Origin: Phyllostachys edulis
Lineage: Eukaryota; Streptophyta; Magnoliopsida; Poales; Poaceae
Reading direction: 5' to 3'
Assembly (NCBI GenBank): GCA_036346405.1
Contig: CM070563.1
Location: 33,345,298 to 33,409,297, forward strand
Length of the DNA: 64,000 nt
Every line of letters starts with the position of its first letter. The stretch's first letter is position 1. The notes under the pieces are model-generated. The model had not been told where the DNA came from, did no database searches, and saw only the letters and a program-made list of their open reading frames with translations. Both the position numbers and the translations under genes were made by a program. Of the stretch, positions 1 to 12,252 are shown piece after piece.

Positions 1-330
1 CAAAGACTCTTCATAAACAACAAGAACGAAGCGACGAAGATACTCCTAACGATTGCCGGTGATTTAACTTCTTTCTTCTAGAATAGAGAAACTAATGAGG
101 CGAGAAAGTCAATTCAAAATTATAAAACAAAATTCAACAAAGATAATGAACAAGATTTCAAGGATAAGACGAGAAAAGAATAAAATAGATTGACATGATA
201 CAATAATAGAATAGATGAGAAAAGAACAACTATAGAAGTCAAATTAAGTTGGTTTGATTTAGGAAATAAGTTTTGAAGCTTTTAGCTAAGACGACCATGC
301 TAACTAAGGTTGTGTTCTACAGTCGATATG

Positions 331-342
331 GCTCTGATACCA
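331..342 (-). other. Primer-binding site of a minus-strand LTR retrotransposon
   Basis: On the minus strand this reads TGGTATCAGAGC, the standard plant primer-binding site complementary to the 3' end of initiator tRNA-Met. It lies four bases from a sequence that would be the 3' edge of an LTR (TGTCGGGATACGG on the plus strand, from 347). The internal part of the element therefore runs toward position 1 and out of the window. No gag-pol sequence is visible in 1-330. Confidence 0.75.
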
Positions 343-346
343 CCTC

Positions 347-1746
347 TGTCGGGATACGGATTTACACATCCGAAACCCTCTGTGTATTCTGAACTAGTCC
401 CAGATCAGTACCTAGTTCACACAAGAAATATTGATGAAATACCATCCATTTATCGATTTAACAAAAAAAATATCTCAAAAGAACAAATAATAATAATAAC
501 TAGACCTTATGGTCAACATTTACTTAACTTGCCACGCAGGGCTAAAGAAACAAATAAACTCTTGTAGCAGAACGGGAAAACATAGAAAGGTCAATCAACA
601 TGCCAACAGGAAATAGAGTAGAGAACACATCCTAATTCGCAAAGTCTTCAAAGTATTCGAAGAACTCTTGAGCAGCCTGATACTCTTCGACTGAGCAGCA
701 AAGTTTAAAGCCGTGAATACATAAAGTACTCAACAAGTCGTAGAGAACAGTATGCAATTAATATTCATGCAAGGCTTGAACAAAGGATTAGCTATATGGT
801 TCTTTTGTGGAAAGCAGTATTGACCATAAATACGGTAAATAGATTGCAATGCGTAATTTAAAAGAAAGTAAGTAAATAAAGTAAATAGTTTCTTTGAAAT
901 CAACCAATGAACTTCTCATTCACACCCTAACACATTTTTATAAAGAAACTCTACCTCCCGTGTGAAATCCCCTAGCATGTGCATGACCACGGACACAGCT
1001 GTTTAAATAGTTTTAACTCTGTAGAGGTTGTACAGCTTAACCCACAAGAAATAAATCAACTTATAATGTCCGATCACACACTTCCGTAGGTGCGCGACTA
1101 AGTGATTATCACAAGGCCTTTACAAAGCTTTTTCCCAACCCAGTTTTGCCCGATAATGTTTCAACACTGAATGTCATCACGACCAGACAGGGCCCCCTCT
1201 TACGCCATTGTGAATATCCATCCTGGAATTCACGCTTCCAAAAACAGAAACTATAATTGAAACATTGCTAATTAATTAGTCGGGTCTATCCCATACAAGA
1301 CATGTGGTTGTACGATATGGCCCAGTTCAATGGCGCACAAGATTAAGTCCTTAACAAGTTACTCAGGCAAGACGACCTCATCCAAAACAATGTGTCTGTC
1401 GAACCCCCTTTACTGCATGATCACCTGCATGAGTATAAATTATTTTGTTCACCCAAACCAATGACAATCCCGGTCATGGCACACAATTTTATAAACAAAG
1501 GTATCGTACCACAATCGACACAACAGTGATATCACACCACAGTTGCACAATAATGGCATCACAACATAATTCCATATATCATTAAGTGAAATCTAACATT
1601 ATTGGATATGTGATCATGAGCCCATCGTAACTAAGCATGACTAAGTATCTCTATGATACCCATGTTGGCGATACAAATATGTCCAACCAATATTGACCAT
1701 CCTATGGTGACAAATGATTCATAGTATTCAAATAATCAATGAAGGC
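347..1746 (-). repeat. 5' LTR, partial, of a minus-strand retrotransposon
   Basis: The edge at 347 is placed by the primer-binding site at 331-342. The segment is non-coding and AT-rich, with no convincing reading frame. The CACTA element at 1747 cuts it, so the rest of the LTR is expected after 13320. I could not identify its other terminus there. The assignment rests on the primer-binding site and the LTR-like edge, not on a second LTR copy. Confidence 0.55.
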
Positions 1747-1779
1747 CACTACTACAGATTGGGTCATCACAAACAGTTC

Positions 1780-2470
1780 TTAACCATCATCACAGACGGT
1801 TTCTGAACTATCTGACTTTATGTGTCTATGATAACAGGCGGTTATCACAGATGGTTTTTTAGCCATCTGTGAAAAGCATAACACAGACGATTTCTCGTAT
1901 AAACCGTCTGTGAAGACCAACTATCACAGACGGTTATATATACCAACCATCTGGGATTAGATACATAACACAAATGGTTAGTAAAAATAACCGTCTATGA
2001 TATCAAAAATATCACAAACGGTTTTTGGTAGTAGCCGTCTGTGATATCGAATATCACATATGGTTTTTTATAGCAGTCGTCTGTGATATATCGGATATAT
2101 CCCAGATGGTTTTTCGTAGTAGCCGTCTGTGATATCGGATATCATAGACAGTTTTTTATAATAGCTGTCTGTGATATATCGGATATACCAGACGGTTTTT
2201 GGTAGTAGCCGTCTGTGATATCTCGGATATCACTGAGCGGTTTTAATAGTATCATGCGTGATTTGATAACGATCACGCATAGCGATTGTTAGTAGTAGTA
2301 TGCGTGATTTCCGACGTATCACAGACGGTTTGTTGGTGGTAGCCGTCTGTGATTGGATACATATCACAAACGGTTTGATGGTGGTAGCCGTCTGTGATAG
2401 TATGCATTCACAGATGGTTTTTTTGTGGTAACCGTCTATGATAGTATGTATTCATAGACGGTTTTTAGGT
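1780..2470. repeat. Left subterminal repeat array of the CACTA element
   Basis: About 20 copies of TCACAGACGGTTT or its complement AACCGTCTGTGATA occur here, in both orientations and often as pairs that could fold into short hairpins. In En/Spm elements such arrays are bound by the TNPA-type protein. Copies vary by one to three bases. A 50-bp conserved tail (about 2475-2525, containing CAGCTAGCCTCA and CATGCCCTCTGAAAACAAG) follows the array. Confidence 0.85.
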
Positions 2471-2624
2471 TTTTCAGCTAGCCTCAAGTAATGCTAGCCA
2501 TGCCCTCTGAAAACAAGCAAGCAGAAAACAGATATATCACAATTGATTTAATATAAAACAACTCAAAGTGATTTTAAAACTCAATATCAATTACAAAGTT
2601 ATTTGAATTACAACTCAAAGTGAA

Positions 2625-5600
2625 TTACAACAAATCACTGTCGCCGGGGTGAAACTCTCCATTCTGGTTAATGATCTCCCCCATGATGAAGATGGCAAGC
2701 TGTCCTCGAATGTCCGCGAGCATGTCCAGATGGTAGGCACATTCTTCCATTGTCATGCCCTATCACTAGCAAGAGTAATGTAGCAAGTATATATATTTAA
2801 ATTCATAATTATATAGGATTGACTGACAAACCTCTAGATCCTTCGTCTTAGCACTCATAATTTCCAACATATGACAACAAACGTAGAATGCACATATGTT
2901 GCCTTGTAGTTGTTGCTGGTGGCACTACAAAAATAGAAGTGTGATATAGGATATATGTATAGTCAGTTCAAGAGGCCAGGTTACGACGTGTGATATAGGA
3001 TTATTGTGCTATAGCGGGTTCTGAAAATTTAGTCCTATGTCGTAGTGTGTCGCTCTGTTCCTTGTGTGTCCCTCCCTCGGCAACATAGATGCTAAACGAC
3101 CTACATGATTCCAAAAAGTTATCATCCGACATTTCAAACGAAGGAAGACTACAATAGAGTTACGAATGGAGGAAATGAGCATACCTATCGAGTAATTTTT
3201 GCACAATGGTGAAGTCGTGTGTTTTGTCAACTAGGGAATCAAGGTATATTACCTTGTTCCACTTTGGTACAATGTCTAAAAGGATCCAGTGGTATCTATG
3301 AGTATGTCGCTATAGTCATTAAACCTAAGTTTGTGTTGCGTATAAAGAACAAATGAAATTTGTATATCAAGTAGTGAAGCACTTACCCCTGATTGTAGGG
3401 CATCACTATGTAGTCCTTGTCGCGGTGAGTAAACAACCCCCTCATTATGTACTTCTCGACGTAGGATGCGTATTGGGTGATGCTTTGCTCAGAGATCAAC
3501 TGTGGGTCGAGGAAGCCAACCGGTTGTCGTGATCACTGGGCTTCTTGCATCATGTGTCTATATATAAGCAATGAGTTATGATATTTATCGGTATTGTGTG
3601 AATGTAGAACTTAGTTGTACACACTTACAGTGTCCAGCATCGTAGAAGTGTCGAGGGCGTCGAGGTTGAATAGATCAAATAAGTCTTCGAAGCCCACGAT
3701 GAAGTAGCCCGCCTTGTGGAGGAAATGGTTCTCCGTGTAGCTGACGGTGAATCCAGTAAGCCGGTCTTCCTTGGCCTCATTGGTCTACCACATGTACCAG
3801 GCATGCAAAGTTCGGCAAGCCAAACCAGCGTGGCGTAATATTGTGTCGAAGACCAATGGAATTTCGAGGGAGTACGTGCCAGGCTTGTGAGGCGCCTTAA
3901 TCTTCTTCGATTTGGCCTTAGTGCCTCACGTGATTTGTCTTCCTAGAAGACGACTCAACACGATTTTCTTGTTTCTTGGGTGCTGTCTCCACGAAAGCCG
4001 ATACGGAGGCCTTCTGAAGCGGGGGTTGAGGTGGAGTCCTACTGTTGGAGAGGCATGGTCATCGTGTGGAGATCGCGGCACTGCAGGGTCAAGGGCGATG
4101 TCCCTCTTGGGCTACTGGACATAAGTGTGCAAGGCATCCCCTAGTGTTTTGATCTCTTGGTTCGGGGGCTTCTCGAGTAGGACAGCCATCAAATTATCAT
4201 GTACCATGTCCAACTGGACCTTGGCGCAACCCTGTGCCATCTGAGCACCGTGCACCACTATCCCTTCCTAGCATGGATACACCACCCCCCGCCCAGCCTC
4301 AACAGAAATGGACCCAACTAGCCTTACTTGGAGCCTGCAGGGCGTGGGCTCCTACAAAACGATACACAATTAGCTAATGCATCCTACAGGTCTATCTTTC
4401 GAGCAATCCAGAGATGTACATTACCTAGATGACATCGATAGGTAATCGGATGTCGCCAAGTTTAGAAAGTGCAGGCGTGGACGCGACGCTACTCCGACAT
4501 TGAGGGGGACTGGCTCCCAAAATCACAGGGAAGGCTTGCGACTGGTTGATGAGTTGATTCATTTGTTCCTACAATGATGTTATCAATCCTTGAAATTGTG
4601 CACTAATCTGTGCACTGATCTCTTTCAATTGTTCCTCGCGTTTGGCCTTGGTTCTCTTCCGACTCCTATACGCCTCGGAGTCATGTGGAAATCCATCCCT
4701 CCAAGGTACGTAAACCCCAAGACCTCGCATGCGACCTGAGTGCTCCTTGTTTCCCAAGGCCATGGATAGTATATCCTTCTCCCTTACTACTTTGAAGGAG
4801 CCTTGGGAAGATTGGACATTCAATGTTTGCTGCAAGAGGCCATCATGTTATTTTAGACTCTACGAAGTTATGGACTTATTAACAACTAGGTAGTTCGACA
4901 TATCTTACCAAGCGTTGGGACACTACCTCGTCTTCTGGGTTTGTGAAAGAGATGGCGCCTGACGACGTGATTATGGCCCTCCCTCTTAACCAGGTTCGGG
5001 CGCGCTCGTCTATGATCTCGGCAAATGGCGGGGAGACCTGCGACTGGATTGCCACATTATCCTCACTCATCAATCGCGGGAGTTTACCCGCGTACCTAGC
5101 GGTGCTGAGTTTGTGGGGGTGGATGTTTTGTGCCTAGATAGCCTTGTGTGCCACACTTTGCTGTTGTAATTCGACTGTCGTCTTCATCCGCACAAAGGCG
5201 TCCCATGTATCCGATGACACGAAATTATACTTCGTGCAGGGCATCCGATCCTTGTTCATGTACTCCGTGACAAGCTTGTTGTTGAAGGCCTTCCAAGCGT
5301 GTCCCATCGAGAGGAACGCCTGTCGTTGCACGAGATTGGAGAATTCTGCTGGGATATCGAACGACGTTGTAATTTCAGTCCACAACTGTGCTTTCTCTAC
5401 AGCCATCAGATCCTTCCATTTCTGTGTGGTGATGGGAACCCGTTCCCTTCCAAGTATACCGTAGGTGGTCCGGAATGCTGCTGCTGCTTTCTGGGGAAGC
5501 AAAGGGACCCTAGAGGTACTGACAGCCGTGATGGTCATTCGGCCCATGGGCATTTTCGATATTCCTCTGGCATGTCGCTTAGGTACCACTTTCCTTGGAG

Positions 5601-5664
5601 ATCCAGATGCATTCGGCGACGTCAATGATGGCGGAGACGGTGGCAAAGACGGTGTGGACGCCAT
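2625..5664 (-). pseudogene. TNPA-like CACTA protein fused to a Ulp1-type cysteine protease, broken
   Basis: The N-terminal part (5664 down to about 4569) starts MASTPSLPPSPPS and contains a plant En/Spm transposase-24 type region (KWKDLMAVEKAQLW, then WDAFVRMKTT) and a charged coiled stretch. It is predicted to bind the subterminal repeats. The middle (about 4380-3900) resembles the DUF8039-type domain. The C-terminal part is a Ulp1/C48 peptidase with all expected landmarks: His in HWILLDIV (3289-3291), Asp in YLDS (3238-3240), and Gln then Cys in LQGNICAFYVC (Cys 2892-2894), ending at TAA 2625-2627. Splice-like boundaries are visible near 4907, 4450, 3186 and 2931. In-frame stops include TAG at 3785-3787, one near 4124 in YVQ*PKRD and one near 5134, so the copy is dead. 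The Ulp1 triad itself is intact. Exact exon edges are inferred. Confidence 0.8.
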
Positions 5665-6340
5665 GTCGCAAGATTAACAAATCAGTACAACATCAATCAG
5701 GATAAAATGCTCAAAAGATAGAACTTCACAACAAAATAAACCATCAATTGAGAATTCACTATCAATATTTCAATTGAACCAACTACACAATATTTCAATT
5801 GACAGGAATATAAAAAATAATCATAGTGAACATAAGCTACCAATAGAATGGAGCAAAATGACCAGACAACATCCACATAATGAAACAGAGGAATCTGATG
5901 AACATGAATAACATGATACAATATTAGAGAACCCAAAGCGATGAGCTCGTACCTCCCACAACATTACTAAGAAATATCTCCCAGTGCTAGAGTCAATCAA
6001 ATCAGCACAATCCAAAGCGGTGAGCTCGTACCTTGACAGGAGGCATCGACGACGAGGGAGTCGAGGTCGGTAGTCGCAGAGGGAGGATGCTGGCGCGGGG
6101 AGAGAGGAGGCTCGGGATGACGGCGGCGTAGGGAGGATGACGAAGCGGAGAGGGAAGGCTCGGGGATGACGGCGGCGTAGGGAGGACGACAGCACAGAGA
6201 GATGAGGCTCGGGGATGACAGCGGCGTAGGGAGGACGACGGCACGAAGAGGGGAGGCTCGGGAGGAACACAGGAAGTAAGGGCTAGGGAAGCGGACTGGA
6301 GAGTGAGCTCTAAGGCCTGAGGAGTAGTAAGAACGCAAAC
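5665..6340 (-). repeat. Leader of the TNPA/Ulp1 gene with a short minisatellite
   Basis: Upstream of the presumed start the sequence is GC-rich between about 6030 and 6340. At 6105-6262 a unit of roughly 50 bp, with core GCTCGGGGATGACGGCGG, repeats about three and a half times. Pro/Ser/Arg-rich frames across it look like chance frames of the repeat. This is probably the 5' untranslated and promoter region of the gene. Confidence 0.5.
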
Positions 6341-6359
6341 CCTAGCAAGGCCCTACTTA

Positions 6360-6850
6360 TAGGTGCATATCGTAGACGGTTCTCTTAAAGAACTGTCTGT
6401 GATATGTAATATCATAGATGGTTCTCCTAAATAACTGTTTGTGATAAGTGTATATCACAGACGGTTCTATTCCAGGACCGTCTGTGATAATCGAGCATAT
6501 CTCAGACAGTTCTATTCCAAGACCGTCTACGATAATCGAGCATATCACAGATGGTTCTATTTTAATAACCGTGTGCGATAAGTATCACAGATAGTTTTAT
6601 TATGGAACCGTCTGTGATGCTCGTGTGGGGGAACTTTTTGGACGCGTGCACAGGAGGCAAAATGTTTTGGCGCCTCGTTTTCACACGCGGGAGGCAAAAT
6701 GTTTTGGTGCCTCGTTATCATAGACGGTTTATTCCACTAAACCGCTTGTGATAGTTCCTTCTATAGCTAGAAAATATATTGTTTTTCAGCTAGCCTCAGA
6801 GAATGCTAACCATGCCCTCTGAAAACAAGAAAGCAGCTGATACAATCACA
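6360..6850. repeat. Internal subterminal-type array and conserved tail
   Basis: A second array of TCACAGACGGTT/AACCGTCTGTGATA motifs (6365-6740) lies in the middle of the element, between the two minus-strand genes. It is followed by nearly the same 50-bp tail that follows the left terminal array (CAGCTAGCCTCA ... CATGCCCTCTGAAAACAAG, about 6787-6835). No CACTA terminus is present here. The arrangement copies the left end: array, tail, then the 3' end of a minus-strand gene. Confidence 0.7.
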
Positions 6851-6976
6851 GATGGAATGATTTCTTAATTAGTGAATCAATTACAATGGAATAATTCCTT
6901 AATTACATGCCGAGTTTGTTAATTGCAATGGAACAATTTTCCAAAAAGGTGTCATCGTGTAGGATCATTCCACTTG

Positions 6977-9900
6977 CTATTTCGTTTTAAAATATAGCCC
7001 TTCATGATGATCGACGCACATATAGCTAGCTTCTTCACTGGGTTCTTTCTCGTGCCTGATGCCGTCTCCGAAAGGAGGCAACTCATCAAATTGATTGTAC
7101 TCTTCCTCATCCACAACATTCTCAACTTCGACAATCCTTCTTTTTCCATAAAGAACTACGTGGTGGTTCTTATTTGCTGGGTCCTTTACATAAAAAAACT
7201 TGAACAACTTGCTTAGCGAGTACGAATGGTTCGTCCTTGTATCCGACACATTCGAGGTCCACAGTAGTGACGCCGTACTTGTTGACCTTCATACCCTGTG
7301 GAAGTTTGACCCAATGGCACCAAAATAGGGGGATCTTGAAAAGTACGTAGTCGAGATCCCAAATCTCCACTACGAACCCATAGTAGGAGCTCATCCCAAT
7401 GGTATTCAACTGCTCGTGAAACACATCTATACGGACACCGCTGTTCTGGACTATGCTCTTCCTATCCTGAGCTGTTGTATAAAATGTGTACCCATATATG
7501 TTGTATCCTTACCATGTCACAATTGTAAATTTTAGCCCTTTTGCCAACCATGGCAGCGTATCATCACTTGATGATGGCCTCCCAGTGAATCACACCTTCA
7601 ACCATGCGTTGAACCGGCGGTTGTGCTCTCTCGTGATCCAAACCTCCAACCGGCCTGGATTCTGTTGGTGTACCAAGTCTTTGTGCTCGTCGATGTACGG
7701 GGACACTTGGGTCATGTGTTGCAAGACAGTGAAATGGGCTTGAGCATACGCGTCGAAATCGGGAGTGATTGCTTTCCTTCTGATGGTCCCAATACCCTCC
7801 AGCCTCCCCCCACGACGAGATAGGGGCACACCTGTCGGTTCCACCTGAGCCATGTAGTCGACGCAAAACTAAATGACCTCTTCAATTGCATAACCTTCGA
7901 TGATGCTGCCCTCCGACCGAGATCGATTTCGTACATAGGACTTGAGAATTCCCATGTACCTCTCGAACGGGTACATATGACGTAGGAACATAGGGCCGCA
8001 TATCTTTATCTCTTTCACAAGGTGAATAGTAAGATGGACCACGATATCAAAAAATGACGGAGGGAAATACATCTCAAGATGACATAGAGTCATCATCACG
8101 TCGGCCTACAGCGCATCTAGTCCTTCGGGATAGATGACCTTCTGAGCAATTGAGTTAAAGAAATAACACAGCCTCATGATTGTCACTCGGATCTTGTTCG
8201 GCAAAATAATTCTAATTGCAATAGGAAGTATTTGTGTCATCAGCACATGACAACCATGAGACTTCATACCAATTAATTTCAAATCTTCCATAGAAACAAG
8301 TTTTTTTTTCATGCTGGCGGAGTAACCGAACGGAACTTTCACATCATGTAAGCTCTAGCACAGTTCCTTTCTCTCAGCCTTGGACAGAGTGTAGCAAGCT
8401 GGGGGAAGGTACGTTCGTCCTTTATCGGTCTCTTTCGGTGCTAACTCGGTCCTTATGTTCATATCAACCAAGTCACGCCGTGCGTTGACACCATCCTTTG
8501 TTTTGTCACAAATGTTCAGTAAGAGATCAATCAAGCTATTACATACATTCTTCTCCACATACATGATGTCGATGCAGTGGCGAACTTCTAAGTGCTCCTA
8601 ATAAGGTAAGTCCCAAAAAATTAATCGCTTCTTCCAGATATTCTTCTGATGGGTCCTCAATTTACGACTCTTTCCAAGCACAACATCGATATCCTTGACC
8701 ATATCATGGACCTCTTTCCCTCTTAAAGCCCTTGGAGCTGAATCGTTCTCCTTATTTTTATCGAATTGTTTCTTCATCTTGCGGTATGGGTGATATCTGG
8801 GAAGGAACCTACGGTGACGCATGTACACAGTTTTGCGCGAGTTGTTCAGCCACACACTCTCCGTATGATGTAAGCAGTGTGGACAAGCTTTGGCTCCTTT
8901 TGTACTGAACCCCGACAGGTTACCAAGGGCAGGAAAATCATTGGTGGTGCAGAACAACATGGCGCGTAAAGTCAAGTTCTCTTGTTTGTACGCATCCCAT
9001 ACATGTACCCCTTCGTGCCACAGTGTCAAAAGACCTTCCAGCAATGGTGCTAGGTATACATCAATATCGTTCCTAGGTTGCTTCGACCCTTGGATAAGTA
9101 GTGACATCAAAATATACTTCCGCTTCATACACAGCCAAGGAGGAAGATGGTACATACATAGATTCACAGGCCAGGTGCTATGTCGGCTGCTCGTGTTACC
9201 GAAAGGATTCATTCCATATATACTCAACCTAAACCTTATATTCCTCGGGTCCGCATCGAAGTCTTCGAAGCTCCTATCAAAGTTTCTCCACTGGGTAGAA
9301 TCAGTAGGGTGTCTTATCTTTTCATCTTTCTTACGCTCCTTCGAGTGCCAACACAACAATCTTGCCTCCTTTCGGTTCGCAAATAAACGCTTCAAACAGG
9401 GAATTATAGGCAGATACCACAACACCTTAGCTGGAGGTCCTTGCTTCACCTCGATGCCCTCGCCGTCATCGGAGTGATTCTTACGCTTGTATCGGGACAC
9501 AGCGGACATACATGCATGTCTGCATACTCTTTACAGTAGAGGATACAATCGTTCAGGCATGCATATATTCTTTCTACTTCTATACCCAATGGACAAAGAA
9601 CCTTCTTGGCTTGATAGGTCGTTCTGGGCAACACATTTCCCTCTAGAAGGATGTCTGCTAGGAGACCTAGTAACACTATGAAACTCTTGTCGGCCAACCA
9701 TTGCTTGCTTTCAATTTCAACAGTTCAAGCACAGAGGACAACCTTGTGTATTCTGGCTTGCAGCCTAGGAACAAAGGTTTCTCCGAGTCCTCCATTAAGC
9801 CCTCAAATCTACCAAACTCTCTCTCAGTATAGTCCCCTTCTGCATCGCATAGCATCTGATCCAAATTGTCATCGTACGACCTATCCTGATCGAAAGCATA

Positions 9901-10200
9901 ATCCACATCCGGCATATCGTTGTCTCCCTCGACAATGTTACTACCTTCTAGTATAATCTGCTCTTCACCATGACTGGTCCAACATGTATACTCCTTTTTG
10001 AAACCCCTTCGAATCAAATGGCCCTCAATCTGCGTTAGGTTGGTAAACATCTTCATATTATCGCAATCAATGCATGGACAATACATAAATTTTATCCCCT
10101 TCTTCAACATATCCTACTCGGCAGCTCTTTTAAAAGTAGACATGTCATTAATGTACTCTTCACTCACACGGTTCTCAATGTACATCTAGCTTCGGTCCAT
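6977..10200 (-). pseudogene. TNP2-type CACTA transposase, broken
   Basis: This is the catalytic transposase of the element. From the N-terminus: a Transpos_assoc domain (MDRS.MYIENRVSEEY at 10200, then MYCPCIDCDN), a region with CPLCPDTS, the Transposase_21 (TNP2) core at 9509-8598 (NPFGN, NDIDVYLAPLL, TTNDFPALGNLSG, KACPHC), a DUF4218-like part at about 8564-7590 (MYVEKNVCNSLIDLLL, FFDIVVHLTIHL, YMGILKSYVRNRSR) and a C-terminal DUF4216-like part at 7424-6977 (VFYVKDP type). Several stops interrupt it: two TAG codons in the first 100 bp and others at the joins of the fragments. The usual catalytic Asp before GMNPFG is Tyr (codon 9216-9218). The start ATG at 10198-10200 is chosen because the family N-terminus MDRS begins there. 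Confidence 0.85.
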
Positions 10201-10660
10201 CTGCTCTACGCATGTAACAAATTAGATTAATGCACGCAACTACTCTTCCTATTGACCAAACATACTACAAATTGAATAGCGATCAACCCAGGGCAAATAT
10301 AAATTTAAGGATTACAAATCGTCATAACTGAGGCTCACTATGATGTAAACAGTATTATTTTACACAACACAAGACAAGTGAGTGTATATATATATATGCT
10401 GCTCATTGTTTTATTGTAAATCTTAACTACCAATAACTTCCTTGGATGATAAACATAGCTATCATCCATGCATCTCTCTAGATTATAATGCATATAATTA
10501 GAAGCAAATACTAACCTTAGATCACCAAGAATAAATAGATCTACAAGCACACTTGTAAATCTACAGTATTTAATTCTTTCACCAAATGCCCCAAAGCAGG
10601 CTGCCTCCTTCAAAGCAGCCGCAAATCAGAGACAGATCTGTCTGGAGTCGGGATGACAAG
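10201..10660. other. Non-coding upstream region of the TNP2 gene
   Basis: AT-rich, with no supported gene. It probably includes the promoter or 5' intron of the transposase gene. A short (TA)n run lies at 10385-10397. I see no clear TATA box that decides a start. Confidence 0.4.
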
Positions 10661-10669
10661 ATATTTAAT

Positions 10670-10935
10670 TGCGAATATCACAAACCGTTCTTAAAAAAAC
10701 CGTTTGTGATACGTAACACAGACAGTTTTAAATAACCACCGTCTGTGATAATCGTAGGCTCACACGGTTCTTGTGAAGAACCTTCACAGACGGTTTTATT
10801 TAAGAACCGTCTGTGATGAGTATCACAGATGGATCTTAACAAGAACTATATATGACATTCGGAGACCTCACTTATCACAGATAGTTCTTAACAATAACTG
10901 TCTGTGATATTCGCCATTAAATATCCGGTTGTCCC
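10670..10935. repeat. Third subterminal-type motif array of the CACTA element
   Basis: Copies of TCACAGACGG and AACCGTCTGTGAT alternate in both orientations upstream of the TNP2 gene. They resemble the terminal arrays. Inner arrays near the transposase promoter may serve as regulatory sites for the TNPA-type protein, as proposed for Spm, but that is inference here. Confidence 0.7.
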
Positions 10936-11170
10936 CTCAGATCTAGATCTATCAGAAGTGAGAAATGTCACTGTTATGTGTGACTGCTTTGAAGGAGGCG
11001 GCCAGCTCTGGGCCGCGTTTGGTGAAGGAAATACTGTAGATTTTCCAGTGTACTTGTATTTATATTTGTTCTTGGTGATCTAAGGTTAGTATTCCTTTGT
11101 CTCTGATGTGTCTGCTTTGAAGAAGATGGCGAGTATAGCTAAGAAAGCAACCAAGCCCACCATGAAGCAT

Positions 11171-11450
11171 GATCTTTTTTTTTCGGTTGTCGTCCACGCA
11201 GCATGAGGTGGTGTGACAGTAGCCACAGCCTACATCGTCGAAGCTAACACACTCTCTTTGCAACCATGCTTCTTGAACTTGTAGGGGCTGGTCATACCGT
11301 GGTTGTATTCATTAGCATTCTCTGGCTAGTCGGTATGATCGACCCCTACGAGTTCAAGAAGCATGGTTGCCTGAAGAGTTTGTGTTCGATGAGGTTGGCC
11401 GTGGCTGCTGTCTCATCCTCATGTTGCGTGGACAACCCCCAAAAAAAATC
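11171..11450. repeat. Imperfect inverted repeat spanning the start of the GRF gene
   Basis: Arm 1 (11171-11299) and arm 2 (11331-11450) are reverse complements with a 31-bp spacer. The inner 39 bp (11261-11299 and 11331-11369) match at 35 positions, and three of the four mismatches become G:U pairs in RNA. The outer part is more diverged but colinear, including TCCACGCA(A/G)CATGAGG. Arm 2 contains the 5' coding part of the GRF zinc-finger gene, so arm 1 is an inverted copy of that part. Confidence 0.8.
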
Positions 11451-11906
11451 ATTCACTGAATCGGAGGGCCCTAGCGCTAGCCACTGCTAGGCGGGTGGAT
11501 TGCCCTAACTGCCGTGTGCAAGCAAATATATTCTACGCCAACACCGAGGGAAATACTGGTCGGGTGTTTTACAAATGTCCTTATTTCTCAGTAAGTAAAC
11601 TTGACTTTGATTTCTTGCGGTTTGGATGTTTCTCCAGTAGCTATGAAATATGTATGCTATTTTGGCATTTGTACGGTTCTGTAGGCTGGAGGATGTCAAT
11701 ATTTCCAGTGGGCAGACACCATGGACAGAGCAAGGGAGCGCAGCAATACAGGGCAAAGGATGGATTCTAGGCTGGAGCAGAGAATGGAAGTTGTACTGGA
11801 GCAGAGGCTAAACATGCTGGAGTTGAAGATGGAGCGTATTCTGGACCATATCAACTGGTTAGAGAAGATTTTGTGTGTGTGTGTGTATCATTGTTGTAAT
11901 TTATAG
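11389..11906 (+). pseudogene. GRF-type zinc-finger protein with coiled coil, frameshifted
   Basis: Two exons read CPNC, then TGRVFYKCPYF at the end of exon 1 (to 11590), and CQYFQWAD at the start of exon 2 (from 11685). Together they give the GRF zinc-finger pattern C-x2-C ... F-x-C ... C-x-(Y)F-x-W. The splice sites CA/GTAAGT and TTCTGTAG/GC fit in phase. A Gln/Glu/Leu-rich coiled coil follows (MDSRLEQRMEVVLEQ), ending at 11906. The likely start is ATG 11389. An extra base in HC*AGG (about 11487-11493) breaks the frame just before CPNC; without it the frame would continue HCWRVDCPNC. GRF fingers bind single-stranded nucleic acid in characterised proteins, but the role in the transposon is unknown. 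It is the only plus-strand gene of the element. Confidence 0.7.
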
Positions 11907-11944
11907 CATATTTGTGAAGTAGCTGGTTTCTTGTAGTAGTAGTA

Positions 11945-12120
11945 AAAAATATCACAAACGGTTCCAACCACAAACCGTCGGTGATACATATCACGTACGA
12001 TTATAGTTAAAAAACCGTCTGTGAAGTATTCATTATCACAGACTGTTGTTGTTAATAACCATCTGTGATAATTATATATCACAGATGGGTTTTTTCACTA
12101 AACCGCGTGTGGCAGTAAAC
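11945..12120. repeat. Fourth subterminal-type motif array
   Basis: Five to six copies of TCACAGACGGTT-like and AACCGTCTGTGA-like motifs lie directly downstream of the GRF gene. The array separates the GRF gene from the right-hand accessory frame. Confidence 0.7.
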
Positions 12121-12252
12121 AAGTTCAGCATAGACAGTAACTTAACTTCAAACTGTATTTCTTGTATTTGCATATGGCCAAACAGCGTGGCCAGTCGCTT
12201 CTTATAAAAGATTTTTTAAAAAAAAGTAGAAATAATAAAAGATCAAGTTTTT

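Noticed and set aside
310..567. 85-codon frame near the window start
   Set aside because: It crosses the primer-binding site and LTR edge and has no protein similarity I recognise.
2924..2945. CACTACAAAAATAGA resembling an internal CACTA terminus
   Set aside because: On the minus strand it is the pyrimidine-rich tract and TAG of a splice acceptor leading into the Ulp1 exon (CHQQQLQGN). No subterminal array or duplication accompanies it.
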